64,000 bases of DNA, taken from assembly GCA_003586115.2 (NCBI GenBank), contig QVOM02000042.1, positions 74,977,838-75,041,837 of the forward strand, written 5' to 3'. Both the position numbers and the translations under genes were made by a program. This DNA comes from Salvator merianae (Eukaryota; Chordata; Lepidosauria; Squamata; Teiidae). Below the pieces are notes generated by a model that was given only the letters and a program-made list of their open reading frames with translations, searched no databases and was not told the origin of the DNA. Shown here one piece after another: positions 12,049 through 22,444 of the stretch. Position 1 is the stretch's first letter; every line of letters begins with the position of its first letter.

Positions 12049-12970
12049 GTGCTCTTTAATAGTTTGAGAAGGCAGCCAGGTGCCGCTGCAACCTCTAGGA
12101 TCCACTGCTATCTCCCCTGTATGGCAGCTTTGCCTTAGCAAACAGCTTACTTTGATACAAAACTCAGCCAGCTCCTGATATCAGCTTACACATTTGAAAA
12201 GGAGTTACACGAATACAGGGGAACTCCATGTGTGTGGTTACAGCCAAGTGTACCAGGAACAGTGCAAAGCTTTCTTTGAGTCTCCCTGACTGTCATCAAA
12301 ACTTCCTTTGAACCCACTGAAATGCAGCCAACAAATCACCATTTTGGAGGGCACCAAATGCCACTGGCAGCTCCTTTTTGAATGTGTTAAATGTATAGTT
12401 AATATTTTCTCCAAAGCGGAATAAAGCTAAACAGCAAAATCAAGACATACTCGTAAAGAGCTAAACGAAAGCGGTGCTAAACGAAAGCGCAGATCACCAC
12501 TGACATGGCAGAGACTCCATATAACCAAATGGAAAGAACTTGTGAAGGTGAAGTCTGTCCTTGGGAAAAGACGTTTCTTCGACTTGCCCCGGTATAGTTG
12601 TCAGTCATCCAGTTTGATCAATGGAGATTTCTTCAATGGCCAAACATTTACTTGATTATCTGATTGCTTCCATACAGATGTATAAAGGTCAGTATCCATA
12701 ATACCATAATTTCCAATACAAAAGATGTAGATCTAACTGCGATTAAAAATGGATGTAGTTTCAGAAAGCAAAATGTTCTTCAGCTTGCAGAAAGGAGGAA
12801 GAAGAATGGTAAAATTACACTGATTGAATATTGTTAATGCATGTGCCAGTTTTCAGGTGGCATCCTTGGTTTTTAAAAAAAGAGTTTTAAAGTCTTTTCT
12901 CATTTAAGTGAAGGTTTGAACATTTCTGGCCACTAATCATTTTGAATACTTGCTGGTGTCCTTTTTGCAG

Positions 12971-12996
12971 ATTGAAAAAGGGATCTCCAATTTACA
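12971..12996 (+). other. 26-nt microexon-like block (representative copy)
   Basis: A pyrimidine-rich acceptor (CCTTTTTGCAG) precedes 26 bases that end at a consensus donor GTAAGT (12997). Equivalent blocks are 39642-39667, 60253-60278 and 61363-61388 (26 nt each) and 32618-32644 (27 nt). Unit 4 has GCAAGT and unit 2 GTATGT at the donor. Splice-like signals at both ends persist while surrounding sequence drifts. There is no transcript evidence, so this is a hypothesis. Confidence 0.25.
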
Positions 12997-13455
12997 GTAA
13001 GTGAGCAACCCTGCCTATCAATAGAAAACAAGCTTGAATGCTTAGGTAAGTAACGGTTTTGAGCAGGATTAAGGAAGGCTTGAAGAAAGAACAACAAAAA
13101 GGTGAGTGAGCTGGTAGGAAACCATGTTATTGCACAACTTCGAAAACAAAAGTAATCTAGGGAGGTGGGGGAACTGAAATATGCCTCTATGCCGCCAAAG
13201 TTCAGGAAATTTGTTAATTTAATTACAATAACTGAATTTTTCAGTGTCTCACCACTTCTTTGTGCCTGAGTTTCTCTGCAGATAAAAGAAAACAAGCTGG
13301 TCAAAGGATACAAGGGAAGAATTTAGAAAAGCAGTGTCATTCTTGGTGGAATGAACAACATCAACTCAGCCTGAAGCGTTGATCTTTGAAAGCCCGACAG
13401 ATCGTGCAAGGGGGGGAGGGGGGAGGGAGGAGGAGCAGGGGCACTTTGCTCTCTC

Positions 13456-13596
13456 ATGGTCCTTTCTCAAATGCCCAGGGTAGAGCTGATCGCCACTTTT
13501 GGGGTCGGGAAGGAATTTTCCTCCAGGACAGATTGGCCAGCAATCCTGGAGGTTTTTTGCCTTCCTCTGGGCATTCAGCAGGGGTCACATTTTTTT
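13456..13596 (+). other. Conserved 46-codon block, unit 3 copy
   Basis: It starts MVLSQMPRVELIATFGVGKE and stays open to 13662 in this copy. The nucleotide block is nearly unchanged in units 3, 5, 6 and 8, while neighbouring array sequence varies. No signal peptide, membrane segment or known motif is evident. Confidence 0.4.
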
Positions 13597-14279
13597 TTAA
13601 AGAATGTTATTTTAAAAGGTTTTAAGGAAATATTTAAGATGCACATTAAAAAAAAAAAGTGAAATCAGTCTACTGATGAAAATTGTTTTTCTTTCTTCGG
13701 TGCTTTTGTTGACAAGCGTGAACATGCTGTATGTAACTCCATGGAGTGTGTCACAAGACCAAACACTGTTCACCCAAGGTGTCTCAAGCTTCATTCAGTG
13801 GCATTACCTGACATAAGTGGATATGAATCAGGGAGTGCAGAAGAACAGAGAGCTTCTCATGGTGTCCTGTTCTAGTTCTAAGGCCATGGTGACAAAAATG
13901 AATCATGTGCACAACTAAATTTTCTCATTGCAAATTATTCTGGACCCACAGACACAATTGGAAGCAGTCCCTGATTCCTTTTTGACCAAAGAGTTCAGAA
14001 GGAACCGTTGATGGTTTTTTGAAGTGTATCTGGCCGAAGAGAACTGTGAAATTTTCTTGGTCCTCTGATCCTTAATTTAGTCCCCTACTCCACTGAAATA
14101 AAGTGTTTAGTGTGTCCCAGTCTTCAGTTTATCATCTGCTGCCCAATAAAATGTTTTCCGCAGGTGCGTACCATTTGGAATAATAATGGACAACAGTCAG
14201 ATCCTTCCAGTCCGGAATCCACCAGGTTTAGATTGTGGTAATGTGGCTGAGCAAATCTGACATCCCTGTCCACTGTGCA

Positions 14280-14440
14280 GTTCGATCCCAGTTTGATCCC
14301 CACCCACTCCTTAATGGTATGCAATGACAAATCACTTCTGCTTCTCTGCCAAGAACCTGCAAATAGGTGCCCATGGCGGTGTCCGTACCATCAAGCATGA
14401 ATTAGACACAACTCAATGGTACTCAACAACAAGAAACAGA
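14280..14440 (+). repeat. tRNA-derived SINE relic, 5'-truncated
   Basis: A B-box-like TTTGATCCCC, a body with AATGGTATGCAATGACAAATC, and a CAACAACAAG-type tail match the copies at about 40935-41120 and 62800-62976 in units 6 and 8. Unit 4 has the flanks without the body. The first part is missing here. Presence at one homologous place in three units means it inserted before those units separated. Confidence 0.5.
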
Positions 14441-14753
14441 ACTGTGGAAAATGCTGTATTTCTTTTGGGCGCTCAGGAAAATGGTTTCAAGGGTGAACAT
14501 GAAAGTATGTGCTTAGAAATCCTGGTGTAAAACATAAGCGTACAAATTTTAATATTAATGTGTAATGATTACTTGAATTTCAGCAATGGTTAACATATTT
14601 TTGAGTATTTCAGCCCATGAGTTTGCCTCTGAGACCCATGGGGGCAGTAATCTTCTTTCAGCTAAAAGTGTGGAACTCCCTTTTTATTCATGCCTTTTAC
14701 CACTGTTTCCATTCAGTGTCTTCTAAATGTCTCAGGTTCTTCCCTCTGATTTA

Positions 14754-15312
14754 GGGCCTGTTCACACTTAGGACAATATAACAGTCTAACTAGCACGGTT
14801 CAGGCTGGTTGGGTTTGGGTACAGGGAGGGGTCTTCGCACCTCTCAGTGCTGGAACACTCCACAAGCCGACCAGCGCTGGACGCCGTGCAAATGGGAACA
14901 CACCAGTTTGGTAGCTGTGTTTGAACCAGGAGGATCAGTGTTCAAACCCAGAGGGTGTATGTTCGAACCCAGAAGATCTGTGTTCAAGCCTGTGGCTGAA
15001 AAGGCCACCAGGGTCCAGATGCCAAGGTCCAAACTGGGGTGTGAACTGGCAGACTGTTCCTATGTGGCCCTGCTGGTCCCACCCCGCTGCCATTTTGAAC
15101 CTGGAAATGGTGCGAATGCACTTTCCCTGATCCTCACCTGATCACGCAGGTCGGGCTGGAGACTGCAATTTAGTTGACCACAGCTGTTGGATTCAGGTAA
15201 GCTTCAGGTGGGCTTCGGTAGCTTTTGGGTCAGCTGGAGCTGTTCGCAAGTGCGGATCCTGCATTCCAGCTAAAGTCCTCAAATGCACCACTTGCTAAGT
15301 GCGAACAGGTCC
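14754..15312. mobile_element. PIF/Harbinger-like MITE with TTA target duplication
   Basis: Terminal inverted repeats GGGCCTGTTCACACTTAG (14754-14771) and, reverse complemented, GGACCTGTTCGCACTTAG (15295-15312) match at 16 of 18 bases. TTA flanks both sides (14751-14753, 15313-15315). Unit 5 shows the empty site (CTGATTCAGAGTCCCTGA near 34243), with one TTA-like triplet instead of two. TIRs starting GG plus a TWA duplication are the hallmark of PIF/Harbinger. It has no transposase and is 559 bp long. Reverse-oriented related sequence lies at 43531-43823. Confidence 0.8.
14918..15001. repeat. 21-bp tandem repeat, four copies
   Basis: Copies start at 14918, 14939, 14960 and 14981, each opening TGTTYRAACC/TGTTCAAGCC. 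They are internal to the MITE at 14754-15312. Degeneracy is moderate. Confidence 0.75.
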
Positions 15313-15369
15313 TTAGAGTCCCTGACCGTAAAAGTTATTTTAACCTTAACCTCACAATTCCATGCCCCT

Positions 15370-16167
15370 AAAAGAAACCAAAAGAATGAAACAATGGAAA
15401 GCATGTTTCAAATTGGGCACTTAGATGTTAATATTACAAAGCAAAATGTTGGGCAAAAATGAAGAAAATTAATGAATTAAAGAATAATAGAGTAGGGGAA
15501 ATGAGTCAAAAGATATTTTCTAGGTGGTATAGAACACCATCACATTTGGTGCATATAGTACCTATGTCATCCCCATGCCTGCATGGGTGTGTACTGAGAA
15601 GTACATATTTCCGTCTTTAGTGGGAATGTGATATTATAAAACGGTTTTGGAGAGGTATTCTGGTAAATTTAATGATATTTTAAATATTAATTTGAATTTA
15701 TCACCTGAGCTACTTTTTTTTGAAGTGACATCAGGGAGAATAAGGAGGAAAACCAGTATTTATTTGCTCAAATGATGTATGAAGCACAAACAACAATTGT
15801 ATTGTGTTGAAGGGAAAGTTATAAATGGTCATTAGATAATTGGTATAGGTATTTAATGGAACAAAATAGATTTGATGAAATGTGGGAAATAAGATTTAAA
15901 AGTCAAGGTATGAAATTGCTTTCTAAAACTGAAGAAGAACGGAACAATTTATTGTATTTTTCAACGAGAGCCCAAGTGCCAGAAGAATTGAGAGAAGAAA
16001 TAACAAGGCTAAAATAGAAGATAAAGAAGACGGAAGAAGAAATCTTGAAGCTGTCAACCGCTGTGCACAAGGGCTAGTTGGGACAGTGTGGTGGTGTTGT
16101 ATTAATTATTATTTTTCTTTATTAGTTTTGTCTTGGGGGGAGAGCATTTTTTCTTCAATTTGTAAAA
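15370..16167 (+). mobile_element. 5'-truncated L1 3' end
   Basis: It is flanked by a perfect 14-bp target duplication, AATTCCATGCCCCT (15356-15369 and 16168-16181). Units 5 and 6 lack the insert (unit 6: CAATTTCATACACCTTTC near 41480). The interior carries broken remnants of the L1 ORF2 C-terminus: a peptide WECDIIKRFWREV (about 15627-15665) typical of the cysteine-rich tail of vertebrate L1 ORF2p, and an end with LLYFSTRAQVPEELREE before a stop. Several stops and frameshifts are present. The 3' UTR ends at CTTCAATTTGTAAA with only a short A-run. Classical target-primed insertion fits well. Confidence 0.8.
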
Positions 16168-16857
16168 AATTCCATGCCCCTTTCTGAGCTTCTCTCTGGC
16201 TATCTTTAAATGAGTTCCCAAGGGTGGCCCCCCAACCAAGCCAGCTGTGGGGCTTCAAAACATTTAGTTTGTGTGGTGAAATCACACACAAATACACACC
16301 CAACCAGCTCTGGCTCTCTGTCAACCAGCTTGGGGTTGACACATCATTTATTCCTTCCTAAAGGTTGCAAAGGTGGAATTGGACGCCTAAATTGCCAACC
16401 ATTCCAATACCTGGAAGCATTTCCTACCAGAAATCTCAATGCTGTGAAGAATTCTCTACACCAGTGAGGTTTCCGGAAACAGGGAGCTGCCATGCCATGT
16501 GCTTACAGCTCTGCACTGTATCCCACCCCCTAGAGATGCAGCCTGTGCACCTCTCAGTAAAAACCTCTTCTTATTGCTTTCTTTTTGTATCTTTTTAAGC
16601 CAAATCTGATTGGTTGTTAGCATCAGCCAGCTGTAAACTGACAATTTTGCCAGGAGATCTTGAATTCAGGATGTACTTTCAACTCAAAGTGAAACTGACA
16701 CAGAGATTTTTGCTCTGGAAAAAACCACCACTGTAACATCATGCAACAAGTAAACAGTAGAAATGAGTGATTTGCACAATGGCTTTGGGAATTTTGGGAA
16801 TGATTTGTTGCTGATTCAAGACAAAAGCCAATCAAGTCCAGCAGCCTGTTATTACAG

Positions 16858-17029
16858 AGTTTTTTAAAAAGTCATGAGTTCATTAATGCTCTTCTTGAGC
16901 GCAGAGTTCAGCATCTGTCTGCAGGTGCTTGTTATGTCCAACACTGGAGACAGGACATCAGGGCTCAGCAAATTATGTCTTTCCTGAGGTTTCTGAAATG
17001 TAGTTCAGCAACATCTGGATGGCCAGCTT
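16858..17029 (+). other. Block H exon-like cassette, unit 3 copy
   Basis: After an acceptor-like TATTACAG the frame reads SFLKSHEFINALLERRVQHL and stays open to a stop at about 17029. Unit 6 has the same frame at 42237. Unit 4 (about 27993) keeps SQEFINDLLEHRVGHL, and the second unit-6 copy (about 51201) keeps a similar pattern before a stop. No domain is recognised. Shared frame in diverged copies could be a relic exon or coincidence. Confidence 0.25.
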
Positions 17030-17839
17030 TGTAGTGTACAACCATTGCAGCCCTTTGTCATTGCTAGCTCTGTTCTCCATGCATTTGCCTATTCCCCATT
17101 TGTAACCACACATATTGGTTCTTATCAGTACATCTTGCGATAATGAATGCCAAAATTTAGTTACATCCTTGGTGATCTAATATTTCTGTGGTGCCCAATG
17201 ACAGAACAGAATAATATAGCAATAATTTAGCTGTGTCTTGGGTGATCAAATGCTTCCTTTTGGTTTCCCATTTGGTTGCCCTCTGTCTTCCAAAGTACTG
17301 TGTGCACATGATGGGTATACTCAGGCCAACCAGGGGTTAGGGAATTCTCCTCCCTAGGATGGCTCTGCTGTCAATGGCGACAATAATCATTTCCCCTCCC
17401 CAATCCTGCAAGTATTCCTGAAAGACAGGTAAACCTGGGAACAGTGTGGGCAAGCAAGAGGAAGTGACATAGCCAAATCCTTATAATTCCTGTCTTTCTC
17501 AAGCAGAACGCATTTGTTCAAGAGTAAAGTTATGGTTAATGCAAAGGTGTTTCAGAGGAAAATGTACAATTTCAGCTGGGATGTTATATTCGCATATCCT
17601 CAGTTGGAACCTCTGCCATTTTTCTATGTGTTTTAAGGGCAAACCAATTCTTTTCTTTCATCCATAGATTCCTCAGTGTTAATTAGCCTCCATGATGTGA
17701 GCATAGGAAGGAAAACACCACCAAAGAATGTGATATTTTTTTATATATTGCTTGTTATCTTTATTTTTCCTATTTCAATGAAATTATTTTTCATCCTTCA
17801 CTTGAGTCACCAATCAGGGTTGGCTCTCTCATTCAGAAT

Positions 17840-17972
17840 GGGTTTTCTGAGATAGATAATACTGAAAGAAAACAGCTCGACACTTCGCTATGTGTTCTCT
17901 CATCCTGAAAGTGGACTGAAGTTGGATTAAAACTGAGGTGTGAATGCACCATTACAGTTCTCCAGTCTGGAG
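17840..17972. mobile_element. MITE relic, right arm of the 18455-19895 family
   Basis: It carries GAAAACAGCTCGACACTTCG and GTGGACTGAAGTTGGATTAA, ending GGTGTGAATGCACC, as in the right end of the larger element. The left arm is missing. It serves as a reference for what the middle of the family looks like without the nested insert. Confidence 0.5.
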
Positions 17973-18017
17973 CACCATATTTAACTAATAGGTATTTATA
18001 GTAGCAAAATGTCCTGA

Positions 18018-18350
18018 CTGGAGGCTGAAAAATTTATGAAGCCAAGCTTGAAGCTGGAAACGGAAACTGTAGCATTGCTGACATCATAGCTAAGGCCAAT
18101 GCTGGATGCTGAAGCATGACAAATGCCAGTCTGGAACTTGAATGGTGCTGGAGCTGAAGCCAAGGCAGGATGCTGGAGAATGGCTGAGACTGGGGCCAAA
18201 TCTGGAAGCTTGAACATGGCTGATGTTAGGTCTGAGGCTAATATAGAGTATTATGGTCAAAGTTGGATGCTGGGGCATGGCTAAGGTCATGTCTAGCAGT
18301 AGAGTGTAAATGAAGCCAGGGTTGTTTCTGGAGGCTGGAGCAGAGGTGAT
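18018..18350 (-). repeat. 36-bp minisatellite piece inside block J
   Basis: A piece closely like 23230-23560, including the minus-strand start MFKLPDLAPVSAILQHPALA (compare MFELPDLSPVSAILQHPALV at 23419). It sits between two parts of block J (to about 18018, and from about 18415), so it is a transposed or converted piece rather than the normal minisatellite position. Confidence 0.6.
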
Positions 18351-18992
18351 GTTAAGGTGAATGTGATGTGCTAAGGTTTCCCTGGAGTAAAAATCTTTGA
18401 GGGCAGAGTCAAGATTGACTCTATCATTCAGGAGGTTTTTTAAGGTAACCCTTAGGCTGCATTCACACCTAAGTTTTAATCCAGTGTCAGTCCACTTCAG
18501 AGTGAGATAACACATCAGCAAAATAACCAGTCATTTTCTTTGTGCTTTATCTAACCCAGAGGGATTTTCTGAGTTAGATAATGCTTAAAGAAAACAGCTT
18601 GACACTTGGGCCATTTTTGCACTTCTTAGGCTAGCACAGACAATCAGTGCTAAGCCTAGTCTTTACCATGCAGTAGGGACACTGTCTGCACTGCATAGCT
18701 GAAAACAGGTCCTGAAGTTGGGCAATGCCCCAATTGGGCATGCAATGCTGGATCGGGCCATGCAATGCCCAATCTGGCCTTGCAATGCCTGATTGTCACC
18801 ATGGCAGTGACTGGCAAGCATCTAGCTGCTGCCATGGTGACTGGCAGGCCCACAAAGCATGCAGGTGCAATGCACTGATTGTGCCAGTGCCATCAGTCCT
18901 ATGTGATTGGGACTCGCTGTGCCTCAACTGGGCCATGCAGTCCAATTGGGGTGATCAGGATGCTCTAACCATGCCCTGCTTGCCCAATTAGA

Positions 18993-19268
18993 GGCATGGT
19001 GGTGCAGGTGGCTAATGCACTGATCTTTCAATAGGAGGATTGGAGTTCAAGGCCCCTGTCTGCTGTGTAGAGGGGATGAGCGCCCTCTACTGGCCTCTAG
19101 CTCCAGCCAACCTAGCTGTTTGAAAGCAAGTAATTGCAAGTAGATAAATAGGGAGCATCACTTTGTGTGATGCGGAAGATAGATAGATGTACGCCTTCAG
19201 GCAAAAAATAACCTTGTAAGCCACATTGAGTCAGCTTCGGCTGAGAAAAGCGGGATATAAAAACCAAG
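18993..19268 (+). repeat. tRNA-derived SINE of squamate type
   Basis: GGCATGGTGGTGCAGGTGGC resembles an A box and GGAGTTCAAGGCCCC a B box of RNA polymerase III promoters. The 3' half ends GAGAAAAGCGGGATATAAA, like LINE-derived tails of squamate SINEs as I recall them. GCCCAATT occurs on both sides (about 18982 and 19368), a possible target duplication, although that octamer is also part of the host element. It is followed directly by (TTC)n. Confidence 0.65.
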
Positions 19269-19358
19269 TTCTTCTTCTTCTTCTTCTTCTTCTTCTTCTT
19301 CTTCTTCTTCTTCTTCTTCTTCTTCTTCTTCTTCTTCTTCTTCTTCTTCTTCTTCTTC
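19269..19358. repeat. (TTC)n microsatellite at SINE tail
   Basis: About 30 uninterrupted TTC/CTT units. The minus strand encodes a meaningless poly-Lys/poly-Glu frame. Microsatellites commonly grow from SINE tails. Confidence 0.95.
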
Positions 19359-20271
19359 ATCACACGGCCCAATTGCACAGGCATCATAGCACTGGCGTGA
19401 TCGGCCAGTTGTGCAGGCATGCACTCTGCAGGCCTGCTGCTTGTCATGGCACTGGCCAGCTGCTTGCTGGCTGCTGCCATTGCAACTATTGGGTGCATGC
19501 CATACTGGGTCTCATGAGGCTGAATTAGACATCACATGACTTGATGTAGCGTTGCATGGGATTGGGGAATTATACAGGCCCAAATGGATCTGATTGCCCC
19601 ATCGCACATGCATGATGGGCACATTGCACCCAGGATGGCCATCACAGTGCCAGTAAGTGTAAATGGAACCTTAGATAAGATTCCAGACTACAATTTAGTG
19701 CCCCAGCAGTAGTAGCAATTGGGAGTGGATGAAGCCTGCTCCCTGTTGCTTAAGCTGTCTTGAGGTGCGGACACATTTGGATAGCATGATGCTAGATGCT
19801 TGCTACCATCAAGTGCATGTAGGTCCTTTGCTGATGTGTTCTCTCACTCTGAAAGTGGACTGAAGCTGGATTAAAACTTAGGTGTGAATGCAAGCTTAGA
19901 GGAAAAAATTCATGAACATTATGTTGCTGCAAAAGCCCTGAGTAGAAAAGTACATTAGAAAGAATCTAGTTTGCCAGGCTAAACTCTTCCTGATTCAGAT
20001 TCTGGGTGCAAATGACATTTACTAAACATCATGGTAAAATGCTTGCTAAAGGAGGGCCTCAAACCAATAAATATTGCCCTTTGAAGTCCTGGGAATTATT
20101 GTTTCTGTGAAGGGTGACTTAGCAATCAGAGAAATAAATCTCATCAGCTACAATTCTCCAGCATATTGAACTAGTAGGTGTTTATAGTAGCAAAATATCC
20201 TATCAGGTGTCTGGAAGAAACATCCTTCAAAGGTTTGTGAGTATGGCATTAAAGTACATTCATAAGAAAAT

Positions 20272-20411
20272 GATGGATGTGGCAACTGTGATCAAAGCAG
20301 TGATGTTTCTACTATGACACAGTCATTGTTTTCCAAGATGAGTGAAGCTCAGTGTTTTTGCTTTGTTAGGTTGGATGAGAGAGAGTCTCATGTTTTCTGG
20401 AGGTTGCTCAG
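20272..20411 (+). other. Block K exon-like cassette, unit 3 copy
   Basis: The frame reads GCGNCDQSSDVSTMTQSLFS and ends at a donor-like CTCAG|GTAGGG (20412). The same frame is open at about 52585-52728 (unit 6, donor lost) and 63131-63255 (unit 8). The block at 48183-48227 keeps the end with CTCAG|GTGGGG. Flanks are about as similar between copies as the cassette itself, so selection is not shown. No known domain. Confidence 0.25.
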
Positions 20412-21612
20412 GTAGGGGGGAAAGTCAACTGGAAGTATCAGACTACTAGTAAAGAGGAAGTATAGAGTAATGGTGTGAAAGACAGAAAACAAAGAGATCC
20501 TTTCCCTAACATTTTTCAAAACATTAGATAGCTATGGTGGGGACCCAGCGTTCTTAGATAGGATAGTCTGAGGATATCTTGAAGGGTGAGATATAAATTT
20601 AGTAGTTTACTAAACAAAGTTGGCATTCTTGATTCTTATGTCCAGATCAAGGTAAGTAGATGGAGGCTAATTAATTTCTAGTCAATTCAAGCAGTTGGGT
20701 TCCCTTTAAAATGCTCAGAACATCGGAATTAGATTAGTTCTAGAACACAGTTCCATGTTCTGAAGTTTGGCCTCAAACACTGCAGCAATGTGGATGAGCA
20801 TTTCGCACAATTTTAATGTCAAAGCTTATCACTTCATTTAGCTCTGCAACATTTATCTCAAAATCAAAACTTTACATTTCCAATGAAGGTAATATCTTCA
20901 CTATGGAAATAAATACTGATCAGAAGAAAATACCCTACAAACTAATGAGCTATATAAGATGTCCTTCGTTTTTAGTATGTAACCTTCAGATTTTGAGAAA
21001 GCTGAAGACACAATAAATTTATAAGAAAATCAGCTGATGGAAGGTAATATGTCCTGGACAGCTGAAAAATCACAAATATGTGTTAAAAAAAGATTATTTT
21101 GTTTCTGGTTTTTTTTCCCTTTGTAATCACTGAAAGTAGATACTTCATGGCAACTTGAACGGTTTGTAATTTTCCTGATTTTAAGTTATTTGGAATTGAA
21201 CTTCAACAGATATAATCACTAAACGTTTAGTATAAATGTTGATCTCTTCAACAGGATCTAGACAAAAATAGGAGATATAAGATAAGAAGCATAATATTCT
21301 TTAAGAAAGAGAGAATAATCCTTGCCAACATGGAAGTAAGTCCCTAAGATGTGTATTCTTTCTTAAGAGCAAAGTCTATTGGTCACTTTTCCAGCTTTAA
21401 TTAGACTTAAACTCATTTCACAAAGAGAAAAACCAAAGAAAGAGAAGACAGGGTCAAGAAAATAAAACAAAGAACTAAGGAAAAAGGATAGTAGAGAAGA
21501 AAGAAAAAAAAAATCCTGCTTCCTTATGATGGAGAGATAGAGTTATTATGGTGATTTTGGTCCACAGCCTGTCAGGTCCTGCAGATGCTTTTGAAGAAAT
21601 TAGGTCCTTAAG

Positions 21613-21775
21613 TGTCCTGTGGTTCAGCAGATAAGTATCTACCTACTATGGAAAAGGCCCCAGGTTCCATCCCTGCATCTCCATGGAGGAAGGCTTTGGA
21701 AAATTATTCCTCTATTGTTGCCATGAGCCCTGAAGGGATATGTTGAGTTACTTCCAGGAGATGAAGGTGCCTTTT
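21613..21775 (+). repeat. tRNA-derived SINE relic in block K'
   Basis: TGGTTCAGCAGATAAGTATC resembles an A box and CCAGGTTCCATCCC a B box, followed by GCATCTCCATGG. This is the pattern of a common squamate SINE as I recall it (GCAGAAGGTCCCAGGTTCAA type). A homologous copy lies at 49985-50165 in the same block, so insertion predates the duplication of K'. Confidence 0.55.
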
Positions 21776-21954
21776 CTTTATAATTTAAGAGGGGAAAAGG
21801 GAGAGCTTTCTGGTCACATTTTTCCTTCATTCCCAAGTGTTTTTCCTTCATTTTATGGTCCTTAAAACAAATCTTTGCAGAGCGTTGGGCTTCCAAAAGA
21901 TTTTTTGGGGTTAAGAAGTTGTACTTGATGCTGAGCACAAAACCCTGGGAAATT

Positions 21955-22040
21955 GTTGAGCACTAGTGGGCACAATAAATTGTTGATCCAGAATGAAAAG
22001 ATGAATTTGCTGCTGTTTTCTCTCACTTTGAAGATGGATC
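21955..22040. mobile_element. MITE relic, right arm only
   Basis: TTTGCTGCTGTTTTCTCTCACTTTGAAGATGGATCA matches the right arm of the foldback copies at 50769-50945 and 54484-54670, given here only by its ends. The left arm and centre have been lost. Confidence 0.4.
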
Positions 22041-22444
22041 AGGGAAAAGCTATAGGAAGAAGGAATTGCACCACTCTCACATGCTGTCCAACTTTGATAA
22101 GTTTCCTTGGGAAACAAGCCACACAGCCGGCAAGGTTGTTCTCTGAAAACCACTGAAAGAATGCCCTCTTCCTTTAATGCATATTGATGAAACTGCAGGA
22201 CTATACGATTAAACCTTCCATGCAAAGTTGAGAGGTTAATGAAAGCCTTCCTTTCCAAAATAAAGAAGGAAACATTCTTGGTCATCCCTTTTTCTTTTCC
22301 TTTTCACACTTGGCTGTTCACTTTGAGCACTGGAAATGATTAATTAAGGGATAATTAGGTAACTGCTTTTCAAATTGAAAACAGTAAGTTGAAATTAAAA
22401 AGAAATTTCATTTTTTTTTTTTTTAAGGACAAAGACATCTAAAG

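Larger units (their letters stand above)
3031..12052 (+). repeat. Macrosatellite unit 2, with deletion, L1 insertion and local duplication
   Basis: The leader runs from 3031, and the microexon-like block near 3700 is degraded (its donor reads GTATGT). The second acceptor-like site is at about 4030. The sequence then jumps near 4070 to the end of block H, so the conserved 46-codon block, the SINE site and most of H are deleted. Block I (about 5950-6340), J (6430-6850), K (6940-7290), the minisatellite and block M follow. An L1 sits at 4194-5835 and a 2.38-kb direct duplication covers K-end to M. No gene is supported. Confidence 0.75.
18607..19829. mobile_element. Nested MITE-like insert
   Basis: Compared with the related copy at 17840-17972, sequence after GACACTT is replaced by GGGCCATTTTTGCACTTC and normal sequence resumes at CTGATGTGTTCTCTC. 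The inner end, reverse complemented, contains CCTACATGCACTTGATGG, weakly complementary to the start. An alternative right boundary near 19676 (GTGTAAATGGAACC) is possible. The interior has many short GCACTGGC/TGCAATGC phrases and holds a SINE. Boundaries are uncertain. Confidence 0.5.
18455..19895. mobile_element. PIF/Harbinger-like element with 65-bp terminal inverted repeats and nested insert
   Basis: The left arm (18455-18519) starts GGCTGCATTCACACC; the right arm (19830-19895), reverse complemented, starts GCTTGCATTCACACC. The arms match over about 65 bp with few differences. TTA flanks both ends (18452-18454, 19896-19898). Unit copies at 6530 and 35728 show the uninterrupted site ACACTTAGAGGAAAAAATCA. 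Without the nested insert (about 18607-19829) the core would be roughly 220 bp and almost palindromic. Related older copies lie at 17840, 50769 and 54484. Confidence 0.8.

Noticed and set aside
12410..12430. AATAAA polyadenylation signal conserved in leader blocks (also 32215, 39098)
   Set aside because: Such hexamers are frequent in AT-rich DNA, and there is no supported coding exon before it.
19112..19528. Frames of about 75-128 codons with poly-Leu, poly-Lys or poly-Glu
   Set aside because: Pure products of the (TTC)n microsatellite at 19269-19358.
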